From positions 1 through 22,641 of IMG/VR virus record IMGVR_UViG_3300037583_000050: DNA of 22,641 nucleotides. The stretch is one strand, 5' to 3'. Origin of the DNA: a virus. The notes under the pieces are model-generated. The model was not told the DNA's origin, did not search any database, and was given only the letters and a program-made list of their open reading frames with translations. Position 1 is the stretch's first letter, and each line of letters opens with the position of its first letter. The position numbers were made by a program, and so were the translations under genes. Below, one piece after another: positions 1 to 11,223 of this stretch.

Positions 1-741
1 ATGGCGGGGGCAGGCGCGGCGGCGCGGTTGCATGTCCTGGCCAGAACACACCTTGGCGAGAACGCACACAGCGGGCATATATGGTTCATGTCATTGATTA
101 AGTCGAAAAAACGGGTCGCCGACCACGGCGAGGTGTTCACGCCGGAATGGCTGGTGGACGCCATGCTCGATCTCGTGAAGGATGAAGCCGAACGCATCGA
201 CTCGCGCGTTCTGGAGCCCGCCTGCGGCAGCGGAAATTTTCTCGTCCGGGTGCTGCAGCGAAAGCTGGCGAGCGTTGAGTTGAAGTTCGGAAAGTCGGCC
301 TTCGAGCGCCGGCACTTCGCGCTTCTCGGCCTGATGTGCACCTATGGCATTGAGCTTCTGGCGGACAACATCGCCGAATGCCGCGCCAATATGCTGGAAA
401 CGCTGGCCGATTACCTGCGCCTCGACGAGAGCGACGACCTTTACCGCGCCGCGTCCTACGTCCTGTCGCAGAACCTCGTGCATGGCGACGCGCTGACGAT
501 GAAGACGCATGATGGCCACCCGATCACCTTTGCCGAGTGGGGATACCTGGGCCGGGGCAAGTTCCAGCGGCGCGACTTCCGGCTCGACGTGCTGACAGGC
601 GCGTCGGCCTTCAGCGCCGAGGACTCGCTGTTCTCGCATCTCGGAAAGCATGAAATCTTCACGCCAACCAAGACCTACCCGCCCATGACGATCCGCGATC
701 TTGCCGCGCAGCTGGGGCCTGAACCGAAGGAGGTGGCATGA
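1..741 (+). CDS. N6-adenine DNA methyltransferase-like protein, first of a tandem pair (RM system)
   Basis: SAM-dependent methyltransferase-fold protein, probably the partner of the methyltransferase encoded directly downstream. The EVFTP motif (about residues 44-48) is followed by the SAM-binding motif I EPACGSGNFL (about residues 72-81) and a GIELL segment. No NPPY/NPPF catalytic motif IV is visible: after GDALT the chain runs into an FQRRDFRLDVL segment instead. It therefore looks non-catalytic on its own and may help form a heterodimer (inference). The frame is open from the ATG at base 1, but resemblance to methylases starts near the ATG at 88 (MSLIKSKKR), which is probably the true start. 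I list the whole open frame because upstream sequence is not visible. Its stop overlaps the next start as ATGA, after a strong AAGGAGG. Confidence 0.8.
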   Translation: MAGAGAAARLHVLARTHLGENAHSGHIWFMSLIKSKKRVADHGEVFTPEWLVDAMLDLVKDEAERIDSRVLEPACGSGNFLVRVLQRKLASVELKFGKSAFERRHFALLGLMCTYGIELLADNIAECRANMLETLADYLRLDESDDLYRAASYVLSQNLVHGDALTMKTHDGHPITFAEWGYLGRGKFQRRDFRLDVLTGASAFSAEDSLFSHLGKHEIFTPTKTYPPMTIRDLAAQLGPEPKEVA

Positions 742-2313
742 GCATGCAGGCCACCTTCGCCCTGCGCGGGCGCAACCCGGATGTGCTGAGCTGCATCGCC
801 AACCTCTCGAACGACGAGGTGTTCACCCCGCCCGAGTTCGCCAACCGGATGCTGGATACGCTGGCCGAGGCCTGGGCGGCGGACAACGGCGGCGCGAACA
901 TCTGGGCCGACAGCAGCGTCCGGTTCCTGGACCCCTGCACCAAGTCCGGCGTGTTCCTGCGCGAGATCACGCGGCGGCTGGTGAAAGGGCTGGAGCCGGA
1001 AATCCCCGACCTGCAGGAGCGGGTGGATCACATCCTGACCAAACAGGTCTTTGGCATCGGCATCACCCGGCTGACGGCCATGCTGGCGCGGCGCAGCGTC
1101 TATTGCTCGAAACACGCGACGGGGCCGCACTCCATCGCGAGGAGCTTCGACAACGACGATGGCAACATCTGGTTCGAGAGGACCGAGCACACTTGGGTGA
1201 AGGGCAGGTGCAAGTTCTGCGGGGCAAGCCAATCCACCTATGACCGCGGCGAGGGCATGGAAACCCATGCCTACGCGTTCATCCATACAGACGACATCAA
1301 GGCTCGCATGGCCGAGCTGTTCGGAGGCGACATGCAGTTTGACGTGATTATCGGCAATCCGCCGTATCAGTTGGCAAGCGACGGCGGGACGCGCGATGTC
1401 CCCATCTACCACAAATTTGTCGAACAAGCGAAAGCGTTGCAGCCCCGTTATTTGACCATGGTAATTCCGTCACGGTGGATGGCAGGGGGACTAGGCTTGT
1501 CTGAATTTAGAAGAGCCATGCTTGAGGATCAAAGAATTCGTGAGTTGGTCGATTACCAAAATGCCGCAGACATCTTTCCTTCGGTGGGGATTAACGGAGG
1601 AGCGTGCTATTTTCTCTGGGACGCAAACTATAACGGAGATTGTCGCTTTTCCAGCGTGCGTGGGAAAGAAGTTTGGGGCCCCGCGGTCCGCCACCTGAAC
1701 GAGTTTGATGTTCTCGTTCGCGACATTCATGGACTTGAGATATTGAGAAAGGTTCTCTCCCATCGGGAAGAGTCCATAAACACTATTTTGGCGAGAGATA
1801 AGGAGTTCGGATGGACTTCGAATTTCGATGGGTTCCACGATCAAGAACGCGATGGTGACGTGGCACTATACTACATTCGAAAAATGAAACGGCTCGTTGG
1901 TTACATTGAGCGGGAGAAAGTGACTAAGAGCGAGCACTTGATAGACAAATGGAAGGTTCTAGTTCCCGCTGTCGGCTCAGGGCGCGAAAGAGAGCGAAGC
2001 GGGGTCGATCTAGTTCTTGGACCTTCGCTGATAGCGCCCCCGCCATCAGTTTGCACGCAATCGTACTTATTCTTTTTTGCGGAATCGCGAGAAGCTGCTG
2101 AGAGTATTCAATCGTACTATGCGACGCGTTTTTTCCGTTTCTTGGTGTCTCTTCGTAAGATTTCGCAGCACGCAACACATTCTACTTATCAGTGGGTACC
2201 AAAACAGTCTTGGGATCGAACTTGGACCGACGCGGAACTTTATCAGAAATATGAGCTTAGCGCCGATGAAATCACGCATATTGAGTCTTTGATTCGTCCG
2301 ATGGAATTGGGGA

Positions 2314-2321
<8 letters not shown>
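738..2321 (+). CDS. Eco57I-like N6-adenine DNA methyltransferase of RM system
   Basis: This 527-residue protein is the catalytic modification subunit. It shows EVFTP (residues 27-31), a motif I variant FLDPCTKSGVFL (63-74), and the adenine-methyltransferase motif IV NPPY (207-210) within DVIIGNPPYQL. C123 and the C158-x2-C161 pair may form part of a metal-binding insert. The C-terminal half should hold the target recognition domain and ends with a WTDAELYQKYEL-type segment seen in this family. The ATG at 738 has AAGGAGG seven bases upstream at 727-733 and overlaps the previous stop. Base composition drops from about base 1330, right at motif IV, to about 2320 (29/60 G+C in 2041-2100 against 41/60 in 901-960). 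This fits replacement of the specificity half by recombination. The next gene overlaps by 8 bases. Confidence 0.9.
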
Positions 2322-4854
<2,533 letters not shown>

Positions 4855-4858
4855 CCAC

Positions 4859-5265
4859 TCATTCCGGCGACCGGCTGGTTCGTGCAGACACGCCTCGGGT
4901 TGCACCTTGCTTCCACCACTCCACCGGAAACCCGTCCAGCAGCCGCCTGAGTGTCACCTCCGGCCCCTGCTTCCCGTCCAGGATCGCCTCGACGATATCG
5001 GGCGCAAGCAGCGTGAGGCGCAGGACCCGCGTCATGTAGGACGGCGCGATGCCCTCGCGCTCGGCAAGCTCGTTGATGGTGGCGAACTCGCCTGATTCCA
5101 GCATCTTTTTCCAGCGAAATGCTCGCGCCAGCGCCTTGACGAGGGTGTTGTCGGTCCGGCGCTGAACCGGTGCGCCATCGGGGAGCTGCACCTCCTTGCG
5201 CCCGCCTCGTTTGATCACGCGGAACGGGACATGCAGCGTGATGATGTCGGGTCTGGCGGCCGGTT

Positions 5266-5269
<4 letters not shown>
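4859..5269 (-). CDS. Small HTH protein downstream of serine recombinase
   Basis: A protein of 136 residues with a plausible helix-turn-helix, roughly FATINELAEREGIAPSYMTR followed by VLRLTLLAPDIVEAIL (about residues 66-102). This resembles the HTH of ParB/KorB-like proteins. The longer open frame to 5425 was rejected because its extra 52 residues are an arginine-rich shadow of the recombinase gene. The chosen ATG (5267-5269) overlaps the recombinase TGA as ATGA, so translation is probably coupled. It may regulate or assist the recombinase operon (inference). Its stop lies only four bases from the stop of the convergent helicase gene. Confidence 0.7.
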
Positions 5270-6568
<1,299 letters not shown>

Positions 6569-6572
<4 letters not shown>

Positions 6573-7018
6573 GCGCGTCTCCGCGACTTCAACCCGAAGA
6601 ACACCCAGCCGTTCCAGCGGGTGCCGGTGATGGCGCGGGCGATGGCCGACAGAGACTTGTAGGGACGGCCCTGCCACTCGAAGCCCTCGGCGGTCACGGT
6701 GACGACATGCCCGATGCCCTGCCATTCGCGGATCAGCCGCGTGCCGGCGATGGGCTTGAAATCGGCCCGGACTCGGCTCTTCTTGCGGTCGCCGCCGTCG
6801 AGTTCCTCGCCGAGCCTTTCCAGCCGCTTCACCGTCTCTGGCTTCAACCCGCCATAGGCGAGTTCCTGGATGCGGTAGGCCAAGCGGCTTTCGAGGTAAC
6901 GCCGGTTGAAAGGCGGCGGCTCGCTGTCGAACAGCTCGCGCCACTTGGCCTTCAGCTCGGGCGTCTTCATGGTTTTGAGCGCGGCCAGGCGCGCGGGGAT
7001 GGCATCATGCGTGTTCAT
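6569..7018 (-). CDS. DUF2924 family protein
   Basis: A 149-residue protein matching the DUF2924 family, which commonly sits directly upstream of a serine recombinase in alphaproteobacterial elements. Recognisable features are an N-terminal [35 protein letters not shown] region, written here in parts as [25 protein letters not shown], and a later [10 protein letters not shown]. The C-terminus carries [19 protein letters not shown] and FFGLK, which look like a small DNA-binding or DNA-modification-associated fold. The molecular function is not known; a helper role in recombination is inferred from gene order only. Start ATG (7016-7018) overlaps the upstream stop as ATGA, and its own stop overlaps the recombinase start as ATGA. 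Confidence 0.85.
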
Positions 7019-7227
7019 CTGGTCCTCCGGTTGGTTGGACCTGCACTACCGCTCTGGTCGCGTGAGTTGTGTAGCGGAAAGTCTCCCTTATTCACAGAGA
7101 GTTGCCCGTTCTCCCGCATCCGCAGCCTGACCAGCCCCGCCGCCAGCAGGCGGCAGAGATCGGCGCGGCGCTCGGCTGGGGACAGCAGGTCGGGCGACAA
7201 GGGATTGGGGCGTTTCATGAAGGGCAT
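7015..7227 (-). CDS. Small hypothetical protein, first gene of the recombinase operon
   Basis: A 70-residue basic protein beginning MPFMKRPNPLSP, with an LSPAERRADLCRLLAAGLVRLR helix (in parts LSPAERRADLC and LLAAGLVRLR). Small proteins of this type often head DUF2924-recombinase operons. The function is unknown. Two in-frame starts exist (7227 and 7218) and neither has a close, strong ribosome binding site, so the start is uncertain. Its stop overlaps the DUF2924 start as ATGA, which supports it being translated. Confidence 0.6.
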   Translation of the reverse strand: MPFMKRPNPLSPDLLSPAERRADLCRLLAAGLVRLRMRENGQLSVNKGDFPLHNSRDQSGSAGPTNRRTR

Positions 7228-7259
7228 ATCCGCGAGGTCTCACCCTTCTTCTACTCATG

Positions 7260-7285
7260 GCCTCCGCGAGACGTCCCACGGAGGC
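7260..7285. repeat. Inverted repeat in divergent intergenic region
   Basis: GCCTCCG (7260-7266) and CGGAGGC (7279-7285) are perfect inverted arms of 7 bases around a 12-base spacer. The repeat lies between the divergent recombinase operon and the SOS-type promoter region. It could be an operator for either side or a hairpin in the recombinase-operon leader. No T-run follows on either strand, so it is not an obvious terminator. Confidence 0.4.
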
Positions 7286-7340
7286 GGAGCCCGCGTGGAT
7301 CGGCATTTGGGGACTCGACTCCCGGTTGTCCGGCGATGTA

Positions 7341-7355
7341 GAACATTAAGCGAAC
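7341..7355 (+). promoter_or_regulatory. Probable LexA (SOS) box, alphaproteobacterial type
   Basis: GAAC-ATTAAGC-GAAC matches the GAAC-N7-GAAC (GTTC-N7-GTTC) LexA operator established for alphaproteobacteria such as Rhodobacter and Caulobacter. It lies 26 bases before the ATG at 7382, in a locally AT-richer spot where a -10 element and transcription start would be expected. LexA bound here should repress the 7382-9527 gene pair until DNA damage. The site is also divergent to the recombinase operon. About one such 15-mer could occur by chance in a window this size, but the position favours function. Confidence 0.65.
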
Positions 7356-7381
7356 ATGACCGCCGCTAGCGAGGAGAAGAG

Positions 7382-8617
7382 ATGGGTTCCGATCTCAAGA
7401 AATTCGTCAATCCGAAGTTCCTGAAGACCATCGATCTGGGACTCATCGAGGAGCTCTTCGCGCGCCATTTCGCGTCGGAGAACACGCCCATCGATTTCGA
7501 CGGCGAAGAACCCGCGGTCAGGGCCGCGCTCGCCCGGCATTTCGAAGGGGACATCACGGCCTGGAACGAGGGCATGGTGGCCGATCTTCACAGGGTGGCG
7601 GACCTCGGCACCAACGAGGGCATGCAGATCATCCTGAACGAGGCGCGGCGGCAGGGCGTGGCGCTCTATCCCGATCCCGAGGCTGACCATGAGGAATCGG
7701 TGCCCGCGAGACACGACCCGAAACATGTCGCGCTGCATACCTACCTGCATCACAAGAGCGTCTTCGAGGCGGCGGCCGACTTCCATGCGCTGCGGGCCCC
7801 GACAGCGCTGGCCGAGTTCCGAGGGCCGGAGCGCGACGTCAGCGCCGACCTGACCGCGGAGATCACCGAGGCATTCAAGGTAGCGGCGATGAAGCTCTTC
7901 GCTCGCGATCTCCAGGGTGAGTATTGCCGCCTCGGTCCCTACGAGGAGGACGGCGAGATCAACCTCGTCGTCAGCCACGGCGCCCCGGTCGCCACGACAC
8001 CCGTGGTGGACGGCGACAGGGAAAAGATCATCCCGCTGCGCGCCGTGAAATACGCCACGCTGCGCTACTCCCCGGCAGAGGCGCGTCTGTTCATCGGCGG
8101 GGTGGCGAAGGCCCAGCAGGCGGATCTCGCCGAGATCTTCGCAAGGCAGATACTTGGCCGCCCCGGCTTCTTCTCCGGCAAGGATGCCCGCGATCTCTAT
8201 ACCCTCGATCCGATCAGCGAGGCCGGCCCCGACTTCGCCTTCGATCATCGCTACGACGACCGCATCCTCGATGTGCGGATCGTGGCCGCCGCCGCGGACC
8301 AGTTCGAGTGGGACGAGGACGAGGGGAAATGGCGTTACGTCCGGAGCTGGGTGTCAAAGGACCCAGCCGGAGCGCTGCGGCACTTCGAGGGCAGCGAGGT
8401 GCGGTTCGGCAAGGGCTGGCGGCTCGGCGAGATATCGTTCCGCGTCTTTCTGAGGTCGGAGGGCAAGCGGCCTGCGCAGGTTACCGTGAAGCTGAAGCCA
8501 CCGGGAACGCTGGCGTTTCGCCGCACGCGGTTCGAGAACGCGATCCACACGCTGATCGCGCGCCACGGGCTGGAGAAGGACCGCGATGCTGACATGGTTG
8601 TGGACACGGCTGAGTGA
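7382..8617 (+). CDS. Hypothetical protein, first gene of a LexA-boxed pair
   Basis: A 411-residue acidic, apparently soluble protein that I do not recognise. No signal peptide, membrane segment, Walker motif, or clear nuclease motif is visible. Segments that look structured include KYATLRYSPAEARLFIGG (about residues 223-240), an FARQILGRPGFF stretch, and RYDDRILDVRIVAAAADQFEW (in parts RYDDRILDVRIV and ADQFEWDEDEG). The C-terminus ends with a helical RTRFENAIHTLIARHGLEKDR. The start is well supported by AGGAG at about 7371-7375. The following gene begins 32 bases inside this one, with its own GGAG, so the two are co-expressed and probably work together. A damage-inducible role is inferred from the LexA box only. 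Confidence 0.75.
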   Translation: MGSDLKKFVNPKFLKTIDLGLIEELFARHFASENTPIDFDGEEPAVRAALARHFEGDITAWNEGMVADLHRVADLGTNEGMQIILNEARRQGVALYPDPEADHEESVPARHDPKHVALHTYLHHKSVFEAAADFHALRAPTALAEFRGPERDVSADLTAEITEAFKVAAMKLFARDLQGEYCRLGPYEEDGEINLVVSHGAPVATTPVVDGDREKIIPLRAVKYATLRYSPAEARLFIGGVAKAQQADLAEIFARQILGRPGFFSGKDARDLYTLDPISEAGPDFAFDHRYDDRILDVRIVAAAADQFEWDEDEGKWRYVRSWVSKDPAGALRHFEGSEVRFGKGWRLGEISFRVFLRSEGKRPAQVTVKLKPPGTLAFRRTRFENAIHTLIARHGLEKDRDADMVVDTAE

Positions 8618-9527
8618 CGGCGGCCCGCAGGTCTCGATCTCGGGCCGGGCGTTGCGCCGTTTTCCAGACCGCGCAGTCGAGCGTCTTCTGCGGGCGCGTG
8701 TGCTGATCGAGCATCCCAAGGCGGACAGCTGGTCGGTCTGCGCGCATTGCGAGTGCGGTCTGGATGTGCGCCCGATCCGGCAGGTCGACAGCGAACTGCG
8801 CGCATGCTGTCCGCACGATGCGGCGGAGGACGTGGTGCTTGAGCCGGACGACCTTCGCCGTTTCGGTATTGACGCCGACAACCTGATCTCTGCCATGGCG
8901 GCATCCGCGGGATTTCCGGCGGCAGCCACCGTTGTCGCGGACGGGCTTTGGCTCCTGGGGCGGCTGCCCACGGGCATCTGCGTGTTTGTCTGCCGCGACG
9001 CGGATCTGCTGATGGCGCCTGCCACCATGCTCACGGCCAAAATGGCCGCCGGATCGGCGCCCATCACCGTCATCGCCGCCGAGGTCGACCCGGCAACCGA
9101 GCTGCATTTGCGGGCGGCCGGCATCGAAGCGCGCTCGCTGGCCGAATGCGTCCTGGTGGACGAGCACGGTATGGAAAATATCGCGTTTGACCGACTTTCG
9201 CCGATCGCCGTCACCGCGCCTCGCCTCGTGCTGAACCGGAGCCGCCAGTCGGTGGTGCTCGATGGACGCCGCCTCGATCTCACGCCGCAGATGTTCGCAC
9301 TGATCCGGCTTTTCGCGGAACAGGCCGGGCAGCGCGATCCGCTGCTGCGCAAGGAGACCATCGACGCGCGGACCGGGCGTCCGGCGAACGAGATCGTTCG
9401 GGATCTGCGCAAGGCTCTGGTCGGATGCGGCCTGTCCCGGTCGGCCGCCGATGCCCTGATCGTCACCGTGCGCGGCTACGGCTATCGCCTCGGCATTGCT
9501 CCCGCTGAGGTGGCCGTCGAGGACTGA
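8586..9527 (+). CDS. Cysteine-cluster protein with C-terminal OmpR/PhoB-type winged helix
   Basis: A 313-residue protein with a likely DNA-binding C-terminus. Residues about 215-304 look like an OmpR/PhoB winged helix: a DGRRLDLTPQMFALIRL strand-helix start and the characteristic closing wing VRGYGYRLG. Near the N-terminus, C52, C55, C57, C74 and C75 (VCAHCECG and LRACCPHD) could bind zinc. The middle region (about 85-205) is unassigned and may be a sensory or dimerisation domain. There is no phosphoacceptor receiver domain before the wing, so this is not a classical response regulator. It overlaps the previous gene by 32 bases. It probably regulates the pair or the downstream operon (inference). 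Confidence 0.78.
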   Translation: MLTWLWTRLSDGGPQVSISGRALRRFPDRAVERLLRARVLIEHPKADSWSVCAHCECGLDVRPIRQVDSELRACCPHDAAEDVVLEPDDLRRFGIDADNLISAMAASAGFPAAATVVADGLWLLGRLPTGICVFVCRDADLLMAPATMLTAKMAAGSAPITVIAAEVDPATELHLRAAGIEARSLAECVLVDEHGMENIAFDRLSPIAVTAPRLVLNRSRQSVVLDGRRLDLTPQMFALIRLFAEQAGQRDPLLRKETIDARTGRPANEIVRDLRKALVGCGLSRSAADALIVTVRGYGYRLGIAPAEVAVED

Positions 9528-9598
9528 ACCCTCCGCACACAATTCACACACAACAAGCACACGCCAAACACACCGAAAGCGTCGCGGGGTCCGGCAGT

Positions 9599-9626
9599 CT
9601 TGGAACAACGGCAACGATGTTCCGAG
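9599..9626 (+). promoter_or_regulatory. Inverted repeat overlapping the ribosome binding site of the sigma-like gene
   Basis: CTTGGAACA and TGTTCCGAG (core GGAACA-N10-TGTTCC at 9602-9623, plus three further pairs including one G-T wobble) form an imperfect palindrome. It ends in the likely GAGG ribosome binding site at 9624-9627, ten bases before the ATG at 9637. As DNA it could be an operator; as RNA it would be a hairpin partly hiding the ribosome binding site. Confidence 0.45.
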
Positions 9627-9636
9627 GTACCACGAC

Positions 9637-10230
9637 ATGCATTCCCCGATTTCCCCCGCCGAGCTATCCACGCTGATCGACGAAGCCGATGCCGCCGCGC
9701 GGCGGCTGCATCGCAAGCTGGCATTGCCCGTCGCCGATCTCGACGATCTTCGCCAGGACCTGCTCGTCGACCTGATCTGCCGGCTCCCCGCCTACGATCC
9801 CTCGCGCGGCAGCGTCGGAGCCTTCGCCAACATCGTCCTGCGCAACCAGTGTTCGCGGATCGCCATCCGGCACCACCGCCAGCGTCGGGCGCAGGGTGGG
9901 TCGCTGCTCTCGCTCGACGTGCCGCTGGCCGGCTCCCGTGAACCCATTGGCGCGACGCTGAGCGAGGACGATGGCCTTGCCGCCTGGCACGGACAGGACC
10001 GCGATGCGCGGGCGGACAGCATGACCCGGGAATCCCTGCGGTCAGTGCTGGCGCGGTTGCCTGAGGCCGATCGCCGGTTCTGTCGCGCTCTGGCCCATCG
10101 TTCCGTGACCGCGCTGGCCGCCGACGGCTTCGGCAGCCGCTCCACGCTCTACCGACGCCTCGCCGACCTCCGGCTCGTTTTCACCGCCCACGGGCTCGGT
10201 CCCTCCTGGGACGATCTCGTCGCGGCGTGA
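9637..10230 (+). CDS. Sigma-70-like RNA polymerase sigma factor
   Basis: A 197-residue ECF-like sigma factor. Residues about 30-85 resemble region 2 (DLDDLRQDLLVDLICRLPAY, then GAFANIVLRNQCSRIAIRHH), which binds core polymerase and the -10 element. Residues about 133-185 resemble region 4, with an LRSVLARLPEADRRF helix and an HTH around SVTALAADGFGSRSTLYRRL. The region 4 HTH is close to that of generic phage regulators, so a sigma-like regulator is also possible. The open frame extends back to 9496, but the ATG at 9637 was chosen because it follows GAGG and the upstream part is low-complexity and would overlap the preceding gene. It heads the replication operon and may drive its own or downstream promoters (inference). 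Confidence 0.78.
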   Translation: MHSPISPAELSTLIDEADAAARRLHRKLALPVADLDDLRQDLLVDLICRLPAYDPSRGSVGAFANIVLRNQCSRIAIRHHRQRRAQGGSLLSLDVPLAGSREPIGATLSEDDGLAAWHGQDRDARADSMTRESLRSVLARLPEADRRFCRALAHRSVTALAADGFGSRSTLYRRLADLRLVFTAHGLGPSWDDLVAA

Positions 10231-10252
10231 GTAGAGGCGAAAGGAGGAGATT

Positions 10253-10603
10253 ATGTTCATGGGCAACACCCCCTTCATCACCGTCCGCGCCGCGCGCCCG
10301 CTCACGGATATGGAGTTCTGCGCCTGGGTGGGCCAGGCCGCGCCCGGCGACCGGCTGGAATACCACCGGGGTTTTCTCGGCATCGACGTGATGCCGGGCA
10401 TGTCGACCCTGTCCGACAAGGACCGACAGCGCCTCGCGGGGCTCGCCTCGGCCGCCTTCCGCGCCTGCGAGGCGGGGCTCGTGCATCTCGTGCAGGAGCG
10501 GCTCGGCCCCGACCGCTTCGCCTATCTCGCCATCGCCCGGCCGAAACCCCGCGCGGCTCCCATGCCGCTCGAACGCCTGCTTGCCGAGCCGGAGGCCGCC
10601 TGA
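10253..10603 (+). CDS. Small conserved phage-type hypothetical protein
   Basis: A 116-residue soluble protein without a motif I can assign. It contains an FCAWVGQAAPGDRLEYHRG segment and a central LAGLASAAFRACEAGLVHLVQ helix (in parts AGLASAAFRACEAG and LVHLVQERLG). The protein ends in a proline/alanine-rich tail. A strong AGGAGG lies five bases before the ATG at 10253. A second ATG at 10259 is possible. Small proteins of this kind recur near recombination genes in alphaproteobacterial prophages. Its stop touches a possible early start (TGATG) of the next gene. Confidence 0.72.
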   Translation: MFMGNTPFITVRAARPLTDMEFCAWVGQAAPGDRLEYHRGFLGIDVMPGMSTLSDKDRQRLAGLASAAFRACEAGLVHLVQERLGPDRFAYLAIARPKPRAAPMPLERLLAEPEAA

Positions 10604-10638
10604 TGGCCCTGCCATTTCCATCCATCGGAGATCCCGAC

Positions 10639-11121
10639 ATGCCGCAGACCGACAATGCCCCCCGTTTCGATGATCTCGACCGGCTTTCGCTGGGCGACAT
10701 TGCCGCGCTGCCCGCGGAGATGCTCCTGGACCTGCAGGAGGCGGCGCGCGCCGAGACCGCTCGGGTGAAGCGCCTGCGCGAGAGGCTCGAGGCCGCCATC
10801 GCGCGGCGCTATGGCGCGGCGGCGGAGGCCGAGCGCGCGGCCCGGGACAAGACCGCCGGCACGGTCAGGTTCGAGGACGGCGACGTCGTGGTGGTCGCGG
10901 ATCTGCCCAGGAAAGTCTCCTGGGACCAGGCGCGGCTGGCGGCCATGGCCGAACGCATCCGCGCCGCCGGCGACGACCCGGCCGAGTATCTCGACATCAC
11001 GTACCGCGTTCCCGAGCGGCGGTTCTCGGCCTGGCCAGCGGCCCTGCGCGAGGGCTTCGCGGAGGCCCGCAGCGAGACCACCGGCAAACCCGTGTTCCGG
11101 CTCGAACCCCGAGCCCGGTAA
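10639..11121 (+). CDS. Conserved phage-type hypothetical protein with N-terminal coiled coil
   Basis: About 160 residues. The N-terminal part is a helical, charged stretch (LQEAARAETARVKRLRERLE) likely to form a coiled coil. It is followed by a conserved core with GTVRFEDGDVVVVADLPRKV and SWDQARLAAMAERIRAAGDD, and a closing GKPVFRLEP. Proteins of this kind commonly lie next to RecA-like ATPases in alphaproteobacterial phage replication modules; the function is not known. I chose the ATG at 10639 because GGAG lies eight bases upstream. An alternative start at 10603 overlaps the preceding stop as TGATG and would add 12 residues. Confidence 0.75.
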   Translation: MPQTDNAPRFDDLDRLSLGDIAALPAEMLLDLQEAARAETARVKRLRERLEAAIARRYGAAAEAERAARDKTAGTVRFEDGDVVVVADLPRKVSWDQARLAAMAERIRAAGDDPAEYLDITYRVPERRFSAWPAALREGFAEARSETTGKPVFRLEPRAR

Positions 11122-11122
11122 C

Positions 11123-11197
11123 GCGCGGCGGCGGGACGCCCGCGCGGCAACGCCGGGCAGGTTCCCCTTCGGCACCCGGTCACCCCCGCCGCCGCGC
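11123..11197 (+). other. Structured leader: perfect 13-base inverted repeat before the Sak4-like gene
   Basis: GCGCGGCGGCGGG (11123-11135) and CCCGCCGCCGCGC (11185-11197) are perfectly complementary. They enclose a second stem, CCGGG (11153-11157) with CCCGG (11175-11179). Together they form a nested hairpin starting two bases after the stop of the preceding gene and ending 26 bases before the next ATG. It may be an attenuator, a processing site, or a translation-control element. No T-run follows, so a simple terminator is unlikely. High GC raises the chance of fortuitous pairing, but a perfect 13-base stem is notable. Confidence 0.5.
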
Positions 11198-11223
11198 TCC
11201 CCCACAACGCATTGGAGAACGAC

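Noticed and set aside
7307-7323. Short stem resembling a tRNA T-arm (possible att site)
   Set aside because: On the minus strand GGGAGTCGAGTCCC looks like a T-arm, but the loop is wrong and no acceptor or anticodon arm can be built. No second copy was seen in the window.
8481-9716. Minus-strand open frames across the winged-helix gene
   Set aside because: The plus-strand product has an OmpR-type wing and a start with GGAG; the minus-strand products are low-complexity and lack motifs.
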